Shown here piece by piece: positions 21,738 through 30,700 of a DNA stretch of 64,000 bases. The stretch lies in NCBI RefSeq assembly GCF_002105195.1, contig NZ_MUHU01000010.1, forward strand, positions 186,001-250,000, in the 5' to 3' direction. Source of the DNA: Derxia lacustris (GTDB taxonomy: Bacteria; Pseudomonadota; Gammaproteobacteria; Burkholderiales; Burkholderiaceae_E). The first letter of the stretch is position 1. Every line of letters begins with the position of its first letter. The notes under the pieces were generated by a model that saw only the letters and a program-made list of their open reading frames with translations, was not told the origin of the DNA and made no database searches. The position numbers and the translations under genes were made by a program.

Positions 21738-22406
21738 ATGCCCAACCGACTGTCAGAACCCGCCTTCGCGGGCAGCCTGCTGATGGTGGTGGCGCCGAGC
21801 GGCGCCGGAAAATCCACCCTCGTGAATGCGCTGCTCGAACGCATGCCGACGCTGCGGCTGTCGATTTCGCACACCACGCGCGCGCCGCGTTCAAAAGAAC
21901 GCAATGGCCGCGAATACCACTTTGTTGGCGTGGACGAATTCCGGCAAATGGAGGCCGACGGCGATTTCCTCGAATGGGCCGAAGTGCACGGCAACTATTA
22001 CGGAACGTCGCGGCGCTGGATCGAGGATCAACTGGTTCGCGATGTGGATGTGCTGCTCGAAATCGACTGGCAGGGCGCGCGCCAGATTCGCTCGCGATTC
22101 GCCGACAGCAGTCGCGTTTCCGTCACCGGCATTTTCATTCTGCCGCCGAGTTTCGAAGCGCTGGAACATCGTCTGCGCACTCGCGGCGAGGATAGCGACA
22201 GCGTCATTTCGCGCCGGCTATTGGCCGCCGGCAGCGAGATCGCGCATGCCCCGGAATTTGAACATGTTATTATTAATCAAGACTTTGCGACGGCTTTGGA
22301 TGAATTGACGAGCATTCTCAAAGCCACTCGCACCCGTTTTGCCGCACAACATGCACGCAATCACGAGTTATTCATTCAGCTCGGCATTGGCGGCGAACGC
22401 GTCTGA
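21738..22406 (+). CDS. gmk: Guanylate kinase
   Basis: Gmk phosphorylates GMP to GDP and feeds GTP and (p)ppGpp synthesis. The 222-residue protein has the P-loop APSGAGKST near residues 19-27, the GMP-binding [36 protein letters not shown], and [15 protein letters not shown]. Two in-frame ATGs exist: 21723, overlapping the yicC stop, and 21738, which has AAGG eight bases upstream. The latter is chosen, though the former would add five residues only. It lies in the yicC-gmk-rpoZ-spoT series on one strand. The 94-base gap to rpoZ shows only small GC stems. Confidence 0.96.
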   Translation: MPNRLSEPAFAGSLLMVVAPSGAGKSTLVNALLERMPTLRLSISHTTRAPRSKERNGREYHFVGVDEFRQMEADGDFLEWAEVHGNYYGTSRRWIEDQLVRDVDVLLEIDWQGARQIRSRFADSSRVSVTGIFILPPSFEALEHRLRTRGEDSDSVISRRLLAAGSEIAHAPEFEHVIINQDFATALDELTSILKATRTRFAAQHARNHELFIQLGIGGERV

Positions 22407-22500
22407 TGCTGCGGCGCGGCAAAATGTCGCCTGCCGCATACTGCCGAAGGTGTCGCGGCGCTCGCCGCCGGCACCGCCATCTGAAATCCGGAGATCCCAC

Positions 22501-22704
22501 TTGGCCCGTATCACCGTCGAAGACTGCCTCAAGCAAATCCCCAACCGTTTCCAGCTGGCGCTGGCGGCAACCTATCGCGCGCGCCAGCTCGCCCAGGGCC
22601 ATACGCCCAAGGTCGACAGCAAGGACAAGCCCACCGTGACCGCGCTGCGCGAAATCGCTGCCGGCAAGGTCGGCATCGAAATGCTCAAGAAGGTTCCTGG
22701 CTGA
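22501..22704 (+). CDS. rpoZ: RNA polymerase omega subunit (TTG start)
   Basis: Omega is the small RNA polymerase subunit that binds beta-prime and forms part of a ppGpp site. The 67-residue protein ([29 protein letters not shown] at the N-terminus) has the short length seen in betaproteobacteria. The start is TTG at 22501, supported by a GGAG about eight bases upstream and by the exact family N-terminus; no ATG or GTG is available near it. A reading that insists on ATG would begin at 22339, inside gmk. spoT follows after 13 bases, the conserved rpoZ-spoT pair linking omega to (p)ppGpp metabolism. Confidence 0.96.
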   Translation: MARITVEDCLKQIPNRFQLALAATYRARQLAQGHTPKVDSKDKPTVTALREIAAGKVGIEMLKKVPG

Positions 22705-22717
22705 CGGAGTGAATTGA

Positions 22718-25135
22718 ATGGATGACGATCGGGCTACTGCTGTGACGGAGCCGGAAGGCTCCGGGCCCGAGCGCCCGTCCAGGGAGCCGGCCGGGGCGGC
22801 GCCTGCCGCGCGCGCGCCGACGCCACCCGCCATGCCGCTGCGCACCCAGCTGCCATCGATCACCAGCCATCTGGCTCGGGCGATGGCACAAGCCACCGCA
22901 GAAGAAGATGCTGCCGCCCCGCCCGACGCGACCACGCGGCAGCGCAAGCCCAAGTCGCCCGACGGCGCCCGGGATGCCGAGCCGCCGCGCGACGAGTTCC
23001 GCTCGGTCGCGAGCTTCGCGCCGCTGGCCGAGGTGCTCGGCAGCTATCTCTCCGAATCCGATCTGGCGCGCGTGCGCGAGGCCTACCGCTTCGCCGACGA
23101 GGCGCATCTCGGCCAGTTCCGGCAGAGCGGCGAGCCCTACATCTCGCATCCCATCGCGGTGGCCGAGCTGTGCTCGCAGTGGAAGCTCGATGCCCAGGCC
23201 ATGATCGCCGCGCTGCTGCATGACGTGATCGAGGATCAGGGCGTCACCAAGCAGGAGCTGGTCGAGCGCTTTGGCGCGCCGGTGGCCGAGCTGGTCGACG
23301 GGCTGTCCAAGCTTGACCGGCTCAAGTTCCCCAACCAGCAGGACGCCCAGGCCGAGAACTTCCGCAAGATGATGCTGGCCATGGCGCGCGACGTGCGCGT
23401 CATCCTCATCAAGCTGGCCGACCGGCTGCACAACATGCGCACGCTGGGCGCGGTGCCGTCGCACAAGCAGCGCCGCATCGCGCGCGAAACGCTCGACATC
23501 TATGCGCCGATCGCGCATCGCCTGGGCCTGAACCAGATCTTCCGCGAGTTGCAGGATCTGAGTTTCGCCTACCTCTATCCCACGCGCTTCTCCACGCTGC
23601 GCAAGGCGGTGCTGGCGGCGCGCGGCAACCGGCGCGAGGTGGTGAACAAGATCCTCAACCAGATCGGCGCGACGCTGCCGTCGGCGGGCATCCAGGCGCA
23701 GGTGTTCGGGCGCGAGAAAAGCCTCTACGGCATCTACCGCAAGATGCGCGAGAAGCGGCTGTCGTTCTCGCAGGTGCTCGATGTGTACGGCTTTCGCATC
23801 GTCGTCGAGCGGCGCGAGCAGTGCTATCTGGCGCTCGGGCTGCTGCACGGGCTGTTCAAGCCGGTGCCGGGCAAGTTCAAGGATTTCATCGCGGTGCCCA
23901 AGTTCAACGGCTACCAGTCACTGCACACGACGCTGGTGGGTCCGTTCGGCACGCCGGTCGAATTCCAGATCCGCACCGAGGAAATGCACCACGTTGCCGA
24001 GTCGGGCGTGGCGGCGCACTGGCTCTACAAGGACGAGGAAGCGAGCGTCACCGAGCTTCAGCAGCGCACGCATTCCTGGCTGCAATCGCTGATCGAGGTG
24101 CAGAACCAGACCGGCGACGCGGGCGAGTTCTTCGAGCATGTGAAGGTCGATCTGTTCCCGGATTCGGTCTACGTGTTCACGCCCAAGAGCAAGATCATTT
24201 CGCTGCCGCGCGGCGCCACGCCGCTCGATTTTGCGTACCAGATTCATACCGACATCGGCAACAGCTCGGTCGGCGCGCGCGTCAATGGCCTGCCCGTGAG
24301 CCTGCGCACCGAGCTGCACAGCGGCGACATCGTCGAGGTGGAAACCGATCCGCACGGCCGGCCCAATCCCAACTGGCTCGGCTTCGTGCGCACGGCGCGC
24401 GCGCGCTTCGAGATCCGCCATGCGCTGCGCACGACCAATCTGGCCGAGTCGGTCGCGCTGGGCGAGAGCCTGCTGCGTCAGGCGCTGGTGGCGCTGGAGG
24501 TCGATCCGTCGGCGCTGCCGGCGGCCAATTACGAGAAGCTGGTGCGCACGCTCGGCGCGCGTTCGCTCGACGAGGTTCATGCCGACATCGGCTTGGGCCG
24601 GCGCATCGCGGCGGTGGTGGCGCGGCGGCTGCTGCTCGCCACCGAGGGTGCCACGGTGCGCAGCGGCGTCGATTCCGACGGTGCGCGCATCCTCATCCAC
24701 GGCACCGAAGGCATGGCGATCCAGCTCGCGCCCTGCTGCTCGCCGATTCCGGGCGACACGGTTTCAGGCTATCTGCGCAAGGGCCACGGCCTGATCGTGC
24801 ACACGCGCGACTGCGAAACCGCCCGCCGCCTGCGCGCCAAGGACCCCGAACGCTGGCTCGACGACGTGGCCTGGGCGCCCGATCTGCAACGCAGCTTCGA
24901 CGCCCGGGTGCATCTGCTGGCGACCAATGCGCGCGGCGTGCTCGGCAAGATCGCCGCCGAAATCGCCAGCAGCGACGCCAACATCAACCGCGTGGCGACC
25001 GAAGATTTCGAGCCCGACGGCTCGATCGCGGTCGATGCGACGGTGCAGGTGGCCGACCGCGATCATCTGGCCTTGGTGATGCGCAACCTGCGCCGCCTGC
25101 CCGAAATCCTGAAGATCAGCCGCCCGCGGGGTTGA
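22718..25135 (+). CDS. spoT: Bifunctional (p)ppGpp synthetase/hydrolase
   Basis: An 805-residue long RSH protein controlling the stringent response. After a low-complexity N-terminal 100 residues, the HD hydrolase domain has YISHPIAVAELC and ALLHDVIEDQG (His-Asp near 168), so hydrolase activity is likely retained. The synthetase domain has GREKSLYGIYRK, VLDVYGFRIV and FNGYQSLHTTLVG. The regulatory KFKD (the position of RxKD in bifunctional SpoT/Rel) favours a bifunctional enzyme over RelA (ExDD). TGS (VYVFTPKSKIISLPRGATPLDFAY) and a C-terminal ACT domain complete it. The ATG is at 22718. The last 20 bases overlap the convergent greB. Confidence 0.97.
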   Translation: MDDDRATAVTEPEGSGPERPSREPAGAAPAARAPTPPAMPLRTQLPSITSHLARAMAQATAEEDAAAPPDATTRQRKPKSPDGARDAEPPRDEFRSVASFAPLAEVLGSYLSESDLARVREAYRFADEAHLGQFRQSGEPYISHPIAVAELCSQWKLDAQAMIAALLHDVIEDQGVTKQELVERFGAPVAELVDGLSKLDRLKFPNQQDAQAENFRKMMLAMARDVRVILIKLADRLHNMRTLGAVPSHKQRRIARETLDIYAPIAHRLGLNQIFRELQDLSFAYLYPTRFSTLRKAVLAARGNRREVVNKILNQIGATLPSAGIQAQVFGREKSLYGIYRKMREKRLSFSQVLDVYGFRIVVERREQCYLALGLLHGLFKPVPGKFKDFIAVPKFNGYQSLHTTLVGPFGTPVEFQIRTEEMHHVAESGVAAHWLYKDEEASVTELQQRTHSWLQSLIEVQNQTGDAGEFFEHVKVDLFPDSVYVFTPKSKIISLPRGATPLDFAYQIHTDIGNSSVGARVNGLPVSLRTELHSGDIVEVETDPHGRPNPNWLGFVRTARARFEIRHALRTTNLAESVALGESLLRQALVALEVDPSALPAANYEKLVRTLGARSLDEVHADIGLGRRIAAVVARRLLLATEGATVRSGVDSDGARILIHGTEGMAIQLAPCCSPIPGDTVSGYLRKGHGLIVHTRDCETARRLRAKDPERWLDDVAWAPDLQRSFDARVHLLATNARGVLGKIAAEIASSDANINRVATEDFEPDGSIAVDATVQVADRDHLALVMRNLRRLPEILKISRPRG

Positions 25136-25685
25136 ACGGCAGATAGCGGATCTCGATCACGTCGAGCTCCTCGATGCCGGCCGGCGTGCGCAGCGTGACC
25201 GTGTCGCCCTCGCGCGCCTTGGTCAGCGCGCGCGCCACCGGCGACACCCAGCTGATCGCGCCATGTGACGGATCGACCTCATCCATGCCCACGATGATGA
25301 CCGTGTGCTCATCGCCGCGACTGTCGGCATAGGTGACGGTGGCGCCGAAGAACACCTGCTCCGGATTCTCCTGCCGCGCCGGATCGACCACCTCGGCGAT
25401 GTCCAGCCGCTTGGTCAGAAAGCGGATGCGCCGGTCGATCTCGCGCAGCCGCTTCTTGCCGTAGAGGTAGTCGCCGTTTTCCGAGCGGTCGCCGTTGCTG
25501 GCGGCCCAGGACACGATGTTCACCACCTCGGGCCGCTGCCGGTCGATGAGATCGAGCAGCTCATGCTTGAGCCGCGCATGGCCGGCGGGCGTGATGTAGT
25601 TCTTGCTGCCGGCCGGAATCGGCGGCATCTGGGGCAGGTCGTCATCGTCGTCCTGCCCGTCCTCCTTGACGAAGGCCTTGCTCAT
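25116..25685 (-). CDS. greB: Transcript cleavage factor GreB
   Basis: GreB rescues backtracked RNA polymerase by stimulating cleavage of the nascent transcript. The 189-residue protein has a roughly 30-residue acidic N-terminal extension (DGQDDDDDLPQMPP), then the family coiled coil ITPAGHARLKHELLDLIDRQRPEVVN with tip SNGDRSENGDYLYGKKRLREID that carries the acidic residues inserted into the secondary channel. The C-terminal FKBP-like domain ends PFNPAGG. The ATG at 25685 is chosen over an upstream frame to 25832 that lies inside the neighbouring gene. It starts 10 bases after the UPF0149 gene and overlaps the 3' end of spoT tail to tail by 20 bases. Confidence 0.95.
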   Translation of the reverse strand: MSKAFVKEDGQDDDDDLPQMPPIPAGSKNYITPAGHARLKHELLDLIDRQRPEVVNIVSWAASNGDRSENGDYLYGKKRLREIDRRIRFLTKRLDIAEVVDPARQENPEQVFFGATVTYADSRGDEHTVIIVGMDEVDPSHGAISWVSPVARALTKAREGDTVTLRTPAGIEELDVIEIRYLPFNPAGG

Positions 25686-25695
25686 CGCGCGCGGC

Positions 25696-26463
25696 TCAGG
25701 CGTCGGCGCCGTGGCATTTCTTGAACTTGCGACCGCTGCCGCAGGGGCAAGGGTCGTTGCGGCCGGGCGCCGCGTCCTTGCGGATCGGCGCCGGCTTGGC
25801 GGCGCGCGTGGCCCAGAAGCGCCGCAGCGCATGCGCCGACCAGATCGCGCGGCCGATGTCGAGATCGCGCGTGGCGGGATCGGTGCGGTCGATGTGCTCG
25901 ACGCCCACGTCGTCCTCTTCCTCGATCGCGTTCTCGGGCATGCCGAGCGATTCGGGCGACAGCAGCTCGACGAAGTCGGCGAGCCGGTCTTCGAGATAGG
26001 CCGACTCTTCCTCGTCGAGCTTCTCGAAGCGCTCGTCCTCCCACACGTCGTAGGCGGCCAGGAAGCCCTCGGCCCAGTACTCGCCGAGCAGCGGCGCGTC
26101 TTCCTCGTCGTCGGCCGGCTCGAAGATCAGCGGGTCGAGCAGCTGACCGTCGAGCGCGGTATCGGGGTCCTGCGCGAGCGCGGCGGCCACCTGGGCCTGA
26201 CGCCGCTCCAGCAGCTCGATGAACTCGGCGCGCTGCTCGTCGTCCTCGAACGGGATTTCGTCCTCGACGTCGATGCCGATCAGGGCGGCGATCCATTCGA
26301 GCAGATCGATCTCGCCCGGATGGCAGACCACGCCGGCGATCAGCCCGTCGGTGAATTCGACATCGGGCGCATCGAGCCCCCGGTCGCGCAGTTCGCCGAG
26401 CAGTTCATCGAGGCGCTGGCAGTCGTCGTCGGTCAGCGGGCTGAGGGTCGTGGAATCGGTCAT
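25696..26463 (-). CDS. UPF0149 (YecA/YgfB-like) protein with SEC-C zinc motif
   Basis: A 255-residue acidic protein. The N-terminal two-thirds is the all-helical UPF0149 domain ([38 protein letters not shown]). The last 25 residues are a SEC-C motif, [19 protein letters not shown], with the Cys/Cys/Cys/His set that binds zinc and, in SecA, contacts SecB and the ribosome. The role of stand-alone UPF0149-SEC-C proteins is unsettled. The ATG is at 26463. It is followed by greB after 10 bases on the same strand and preceded, 100 bases away, by fliE. Confidence 0.88.
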   Translation of the reverse strand: MTDSTTLSPLTDDDCQRLDELLGELRDRGLDAPDVEFTDGLIAGVVCHPGEIDLLEWIAALIGIDVEDEIPFEDDEQRAEFIELLERRQAQVAAALAQDPDTALDGQLLDPLIFEPADDEEDAPLLGEYWAEGFLAAYDVWEDERFEKLDEEESAYLEDRLADFVELLSPESLGMPENAIEEEDDVGVEHIDRTDPATRDLDIGRAIWSAHALRRFWATRAAKPAPIRKDAAPGRNDPCPCGSGRKFKKCHGADA

Positions 26464-26563
26464 GAAGCGGGTCTCGCAAAGGCAAACGCGGATGATCGCA
26501 TGCCCATTGCGGCGCTTCGGGTGGGGTTCACCACCGGATGCAGGCGGCGGCCCGCCCCGCCGA

Positions 26564-26866
26564 TCACACCTGCATGTTCATGATTTCGCTGTAGGCCTGA
26601 ACCAGCTTGTTGCGGGTCTGGAGCAGGCCCTGGAAGCCGAGCGAGGCCTTGTTCATGGCCAGCATCGTGTCTTCGAGGCCGACCTTCGGGTCTTCCATCT
26701 GGAACCGGCTTTGCAGGTCGGCGGCGCCGTTCTGCGTCTGGCTCACCTTGTTGAGCGCTTCGGCCATGGCGGCGCCGAAGCCGCCGCTCTGGCTGCCGGC
26801 CGCTGGACGCGCGCGTGCGGCGTCGATCTGGGCGAGCAGGCTTTCTACGGGGCGGATCGATTCCAT
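26564..26866 (-). CDS. fliE: Flagellar hook-basal body protein FliE
   Basis: FliE forms the junction between the MS ring and the rod. The 100-residue protein has a variable Ala/Gly-rich N-terminal 35 residues and the conserved C-terminal helices ([38 protein letters not shown]). The ATG at 26866 has GGAG seven bases upstream. It is transcribed alone, divergent from fliF; in many betaproteobacteria the two also lie back to back. A sigma-28-like promoter candidate lies about 115 bases upstream. Confidence 0.96.
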   Translation of the reverse strand: MESIRPVESLLAQIDAARARPAAGSQSGGFGAAMAEALNKVSQTQNGAADLQSRFQMEDPKVGLEDTMLAMNKASLGFQGLLQTRNKLVQAYSEIMNMQV

Positions 26867-26981
26867 GGCGAGGCTCCATTTCGGATGCCTCGCACTGTAG
26901 GCGTCGCGCGGCCCGCGCTCGGGTCCGAAAGCGGCCCTTTCCCGCCCCTTATCCCCGTTTGCCCGCGCCGGGCGGTTTCGA

Positions 26982-27008
26982 TAATCGGCTCACGCGCTGG
27001 CCCGTTGA
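26982..27008 (-). promoter_or_regulatory. Sigma-28-like promoter candidate for fliE
   Basis: On the minus strand TCAA (27005-27008), exactly 15 bases, then GCCGATTA (26982-26989). The FliA consensus is TAAA-N15-GCCGATAA, so each element has one mismatch with ideal spacing. It would start transcription about 110 bases before fliE. Confidence 0.4.
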
Positions 27009-27012
27009 CGGC
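26998..27012 (+). promoter_or_regulatory. Weak sigma-54-like promoter candidate for fliF
   Basis: TGGCCCG-N4-CGGC has the invariant GG and GC at the required 10-base interval, but the -12 element lacks TT. It lies 45 bases upstream of fliF and overlaps the -35 of the opposing sigma-28-like site. Low specificity in GC-rich DNA. Confidence 0.2.
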
Positions 27013-27056
27013 CGGTGCGCAAGAAAACTTGAGCCTTCATCAGAGAACCTCACCCC

Positions 27057-28787
27057 ATGGCCGACAGTCTCGTAGCAACCGCCGACGACGCGCCGGAACT
27101 GCCGGCGCCGCCGCAGACGCCGCTCGAACGGCTGCGCGCCGCGCCGCCCAAAACCAAGATGATGCTGGGCGGCGGTGCCGCCGCGCTGCTGGCGCTGGCC
27201 GTCGCCGCGATGCTGTGGAACCGCCCGCCCGACTACGCCGTCCTCTACTCCAACCTCATGGACAAGGATGGCGGCGCGGTGGTCGCGGCGCTGTCGCAGA
27301 TGAACGTGCCCTACCGCACCGAGAGCGGCGGCGTGATCCTGGTGCCGCGCGACAAGGTCGCCGATCTGCGCATGCGCATGGCCAGCCAGGGCATCGTCCA
27401 CGGCGGCAACATCGGCTTCGAGCTGATGGACGGCCAGAAGCTCGGCGCGACGCAGTTCCAGGAGCAGATGAGCTATCAGCGCGCGCTTGCCGGCGAGCTC
27501 GAACGCTCGATCCAGACCGTGACCGGCGTGCAGTCGGCGCGGGTGCTGATCGCCATCCCCAAGCCGTCGGTGTTCGTGCGCGAAGACCTCAAGCCGACCG
27601 CCAGCGTGATGGTCACGCTGATGCCGGGCCGCATGCTCGACGAGACCCAGGTGGCCGGCATCGCCGGGCTGGTGTCGTCGGCCGTGCCCGAGCTGTCGCC
27701 GCGCAACGTCAAGATCGTCGACCAGACCGGCAAGGTGCTGCTGCGCCCCGAGGACAACACCTCGGGCCTGAACCGCAACCAGCTTGAGTACGTGAACCGG
27801 GTCGAAGAGCAGACGATCAAGCGGATCAACGACATCCTCGAGCCGATCGTCGGGCCGGAAAACTTCCGCGTGCAGGTCACGGCCGATGTCGACTTCAACC
27901 AGCAGGAACAGACCGCCGAGACCTTCAAGCCCAATCAGGATCCGAAGGAAGGCACGGTGCGCAGCGTGCAGACGGTCGACGCGCAAAGCCGCCAGACCAC
28001 CGACGGCGGCGTGCCCGGCTCGCTGACCAACCAGCCGGCGGCGGCCACGACCGCGCCGGTCGGCCAGGGTGCCAATCCGCAGGCGGCACAGAACGCCAGC
28101 GGCCCGAATGCCGGCCCGAGCGATTCGCGCAAGGAATCGACCATCAATTACGAGGTCGACAAGCAGACCCGCGTCACGCGTGTGGCCACCGGCGCGATCC
28201 GCCGCCTGACGACCGCCGTGGTGCTCAACCACCGCACGCTGAAGAACCCGCCCGAAGGCGTGCCGGCGACCCAGCCGCTGACCGCGCAGGAGCTGGAGCA
28301 GATCAATGCGCTGGTGCGCGAGGCGATGGGCTTCAACAAGGAGCGCGGCGATTCGCTGTCGGTATCGAACGTGCCGTTCTCGCTGCCCGATGTGCCGGTC
28401 GCGCCGGACGTGCCGATCTGGAAGGACCCGGCCACGCTCGCGCTGCTGAAGGATCTGGCGCCCTATCTCGCGCTGCTGGGCATTGCGCTGATCGTGGTGT
28501 TCGGCATGGTCCGGCCGGCGATCCGCTCGCTCAACCCGCCGCCGCCCGAGGAAAAGGACGAGGAAGTGCCGGTGCCGCTCGCGCTCAATGCCGACGGCAC
28601 GCCGGTGGTGCCGGGCGGCTTCGAGGCGGTGGTCGGCCCCGACGGCGAGGAGATCGAGGCGCTGCCGCCGCCGCCGCCCAAGCCGATCCCCGATCCCAAG
28701 CTCATCGAGGACATCTGCGTGGTGGCACGCAACGATCCGAAGGCCGTGGCCAACGTGATCAAGAAGTGGATGAACCGCGACAGCTGA
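27057..28787 (+). CDS. fliF: Flagellar MS-ring protein FliF
   Basis: FliF builds the MS ring in the inner membrane and scaffolds the C ring. The 576-residue protein has a first membrane helix near residues 38-57, ring-building motifs in the periplasmic region (NRPPDYAVLYSNLMDKDGGAVV, SYQRALAGELERSIQTV, ARVLIAIPKPSVFV), a Gln/Ala-rich insert near 310-350, and a second membrane helix near 470-490 (LLGIALIVVFGMVRP). The cytoplasmic tail ends DPKAVANVIKKWMN, the FliG-binding segment. The ATG is at 27057. fliG begins 24 bases after the stop, so fliF heads the fliFGHIJK operon. Confidence 0.98.
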   Translation: MADSLVATADDAPELPAPPQTPLERLRAAPPKTKMMLGGGAAALLALAVAAMLWNRPPDYAVLYSNLMDKDGGAVVAALSQMNVPYRTESGGVILVPRDKVADLRMRMASQGIVHGGNIGFELMDGQKLGATQFQEQMSYQRALAGELERSIQTVTGVQSARVLIAIPKPSVFVREDLKPTASVMVTLMPGRMLDETQVAGIAGLVSSAVPELSPRNVKIVDQTGKVLLRPEDNTSGLNRNQLEYVNRVEEQTIKRINDILEPIVGPENFRVQVTADVDFNQQEQTAETFKPNQDPKEGTVRSVQTVDAQSRQTTDGGVPGSLTNQPAAATTAPVGQGANPQAAQNASGPNAGPSDSRKESTINYEVDKQTRVTRVATGAIRRLTTAVVLNHRTLKNPPEGVPATQPLTAQELEQINALVREAMGFNKERGDSLSVSNVPFSLPDVPVAPDVPIWKDPATLALLKDLAPYLALLGIALIVVFGMVRPAIRSLNPPPPEEKDEEVPVPLALNADGTPVVPGGFEAVVGPDGEEIEALPPPPPKPIPDPKLIEDICVVARNDPKAVANVIKKWMNRDS

Positions 28788-28811
28788 TCGCGCAACCCGG
28801 AGCAAAGCCGC

Positions 28812-29816
28812 ATGGCAAACGAAGAAGACGAAGGCCTGACCGAGAGCGCCATCCTGCTGATGACGCTCGGCACCGACGCGGCGGCCGAAGTGTTCAAGCA
28901 CCTGTCGCCGAAGGAAGTGCAGAAGCTCGGCGAGACCATCGCCAAGTTGCAGATCGTGCCGAAGGAGCGGGTCGACATGGTGGTGAAGAAATTTCACCAG
29001 CAGATCGGGCTCGAATCCTCGCTGGTGGCCGATACCGACAACTTCGTGCGCGACGTGCTGGTCAAGGCGCTCGGCGAGGACAAGGCCGGCTTCCTGCTCG
29101 ACCGGATTTTGCAGGGCAAGGACGTGTCGGGCATCGAAGGGCTGAAGTGGATGGACGCCCAGACCGTGGCCGAACTGGTGCGCAACGAGCATCCGCAGAT
29201 CATTGCGTCGATCGTCGTCCACCTGGAGCGCGACCATGCTTCGGAGATCCTGAAGCAGCTGCCGGAGCGCACCCGCAACGACGTGATGATGCGGGTCGCC
29301 ACGCTCGACGGCATCCAGCCGCATGCGCTCAAGGAGCTGAACGAGGTGCTGTCGAAGATGCTGGCCGGCTCCGACAAGATCAAGAAGACCCAGCTCGGCG
29401 GCGTGCGCGCGGCGGCCGAAATGCTCAACTTCATGGGCAACGCGGCCGAGACCTCCGTCATTCAAAACATGATGGAACACGACGGCGATCTGGCTCAGAA
29501 GATCCTCGACGAGATGTTCACCTTCGACAACATCCTCGACATCGACGACCGCGGCATCCAGACCATCCTGCGCGAGGTGCAGACCGATTCCCTGGTCACG
29601 GCGCTCAAGGGCACCGACAAGGAATTGCAGGAAAAGATCTTCAAGAACATGTCCAAGCGCGCCGCCGAGACGCTGCGCGAGGACCTCGAAGGCAAGGGTC
29701 CGGTGCGGCTGTCGGAAGTGGAAGCCGAGCAGAAGGAAATCCTCAAGATCGTGCGGCGCCTGGCCGACGAGGGAACCATCCAGCTGAGCGGAGGCGCAGA
29801 TGACGCATTTGTTTGA
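28812..29816 (+). CDS. fliG: Flagellar motor switch protein FliG
   Basis: FliG is the C-ring protein that meets the stator and generates torque. The 334-residue protein has the N-terminal FliF-binding region (ESAILLMTLGTDAAAEVFKHLSPKEVQKLG), the middle domain with the EHPQIIASIVVHL motif, and the C-terminal torque helix near DRGIQTILREVQTDSLVTALKG with alternating charges. The ATG at 28812 follows a weak GGAG. Its last 17 bases overlap fliH. No deviation from the family was noticed. Confidence 0.98.
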   Translation: MANEEDEGLTESAILLMTLGTDAAAEVFKHLSPKEVQKLGETIAKLQIVPKERVDMVVKKFHQQIGLESSLVADTDNFVRDVLVKALGEDKAGFLLDRILQGKDVSGIEGLKWMDAQTVAELVRNEHPQIIASIVVHLERDHASEILKQLPERTRNDVMMRVATLDGIQPHALKELNEVLSKMLAGSDKIKKTQLGGVRAAAEMLNFMGNAAETSVIQNMMEHDGDLAQKILDEMFTFDNILDIDDRGIQTILREVQTDSLVTALKGTDKELQEKIFKNMSKRAAETLREDLEGKGPVRLSEVEAEQKEILKIVRRLADEGTIQLSGGADDAFV

Positions 29817-30693
29817 ACCCATCGTCCCGGCCGAAGTGCTGGGCGAGGAAGCGCAAAGCCGGGTGACGGTCAGCGCCTGGACGCCCGAGGTGCTGGAGCT
29901 GCAAACCATGTCCTTCGTCGAGGCGGTGCGCGCGGCCCGGCGCAAGGCTGCCGAGCAAGCGTTTGCAGAAGCGTTTGCGCGCGGTCCGCGCCCCGACGAG
30001 GCCGACTTTGCGATCAGCCCGTTCAGCCGCCGCTCGCGCCTGAACAAGCCGCCCGAGCCCGAGCCGGAACCCGAGGCCGAGCCCGAGGAGCCGGCCGGTC
30101 CGCCGCCCGAATACGACCTCGCCTTCGTCGAGACCGAGCCGCCCGCCGTGCCGGTGCATGAACTGGCGCTGGAAGCGCGCGCTGACGGTTACGCCTGCGG
30201 CTATGCCGATGCCGAAGCCATCGCGATCCGCGCCGCCACCGAGCTGGCCTCGCGCATGGCGCCCATCGCCGAGCAGTTCCGCAGCGAGCTGGCGGCGCGC
30301 GAAGCCGGCATCGCCGAGCAGCTGCTGACGCTGGCCGCCCGCCTCGCCAAGCAGATGCTGCGCGCCGAACTCACGATCAATCCGCAGGCAATGCTGCCGG
30401 CGGTGCGCGAGGCGGTCGGCATGATCGGCGAGTCGGCGTCGCGGGTGCGGCTGCATCTGCATCCCGACGATCTGCCGCTGGTCGAGGACGATCTGGCCGG
30501 CGAGGACGACCGCATCGCGCTCGCCGCCGATCCGACGCAACTGCGCGGCGGCTGCCGGCTGACCAGCGCCCAGGGCGAGATCGATCTCGGTCTGGCGCGC
30601 CGCATCCAGACCGCGCTCTCGGCGCTCGGCCTCAAGGAAGAGGCGCTGCCGCCCGGCCACGACCTCGGCCTGATCGACACCCCGCTGGTCTGA
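29800..30693 (+). CDS. fliH: Flagellar assembly protein FliH
   Basis: FliH regulates the export ATPase FliI. The 297-residue protein has a conserved N-terminal stretch (about 1-80), a Pro/Glu repeat linker near 85-105 ([15 protein letters not shown]), and the GxxxG-like helical region [21 protein letters not shown]. The C-terminal FliI-binding domain ends with [21 protein letters not shown]. The ATG at 29800 has GGAGG upstream inside the fliG coding region and overlaps fliG by 17 bases, indicating translational coupling. fliI starts eight bases after its stop. Confidence 0.95.
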   Translation: MTHLFEPIVPAEVLGEEAQSRVTVSAWTPEVLELQTMSFVEAVRAARRKAAEQAFAEAFARGPRPDEADFAISPFSRRSRLNKPPEPEPEPEAEPEEPAGPPPEYDLAFVETEPPAVPVHELALEARADGYACGYADAEAIAIRAATELASRMAPIAEQFRSELAAREAGIAEQLLTLAARLAKQMLRAELTINPQAMLPAVREAVGMIGESASRVRLHLHPDDLPLVEDDLAGEDDRIALAADPTQLRGGCRLTSAQGEIDLGLARRIQTALSALGLKEEALPPGHDLGLIDTPLV

Positions 30694-30700
30694 CCGCTGC

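Noticed and set aside
26949..30047. A 1032-codon minus-strand frame opposite fliF-fliG-fliH
   Set aside because: It spans three recognised flagellar genes and has shadow-like composition with no domain.
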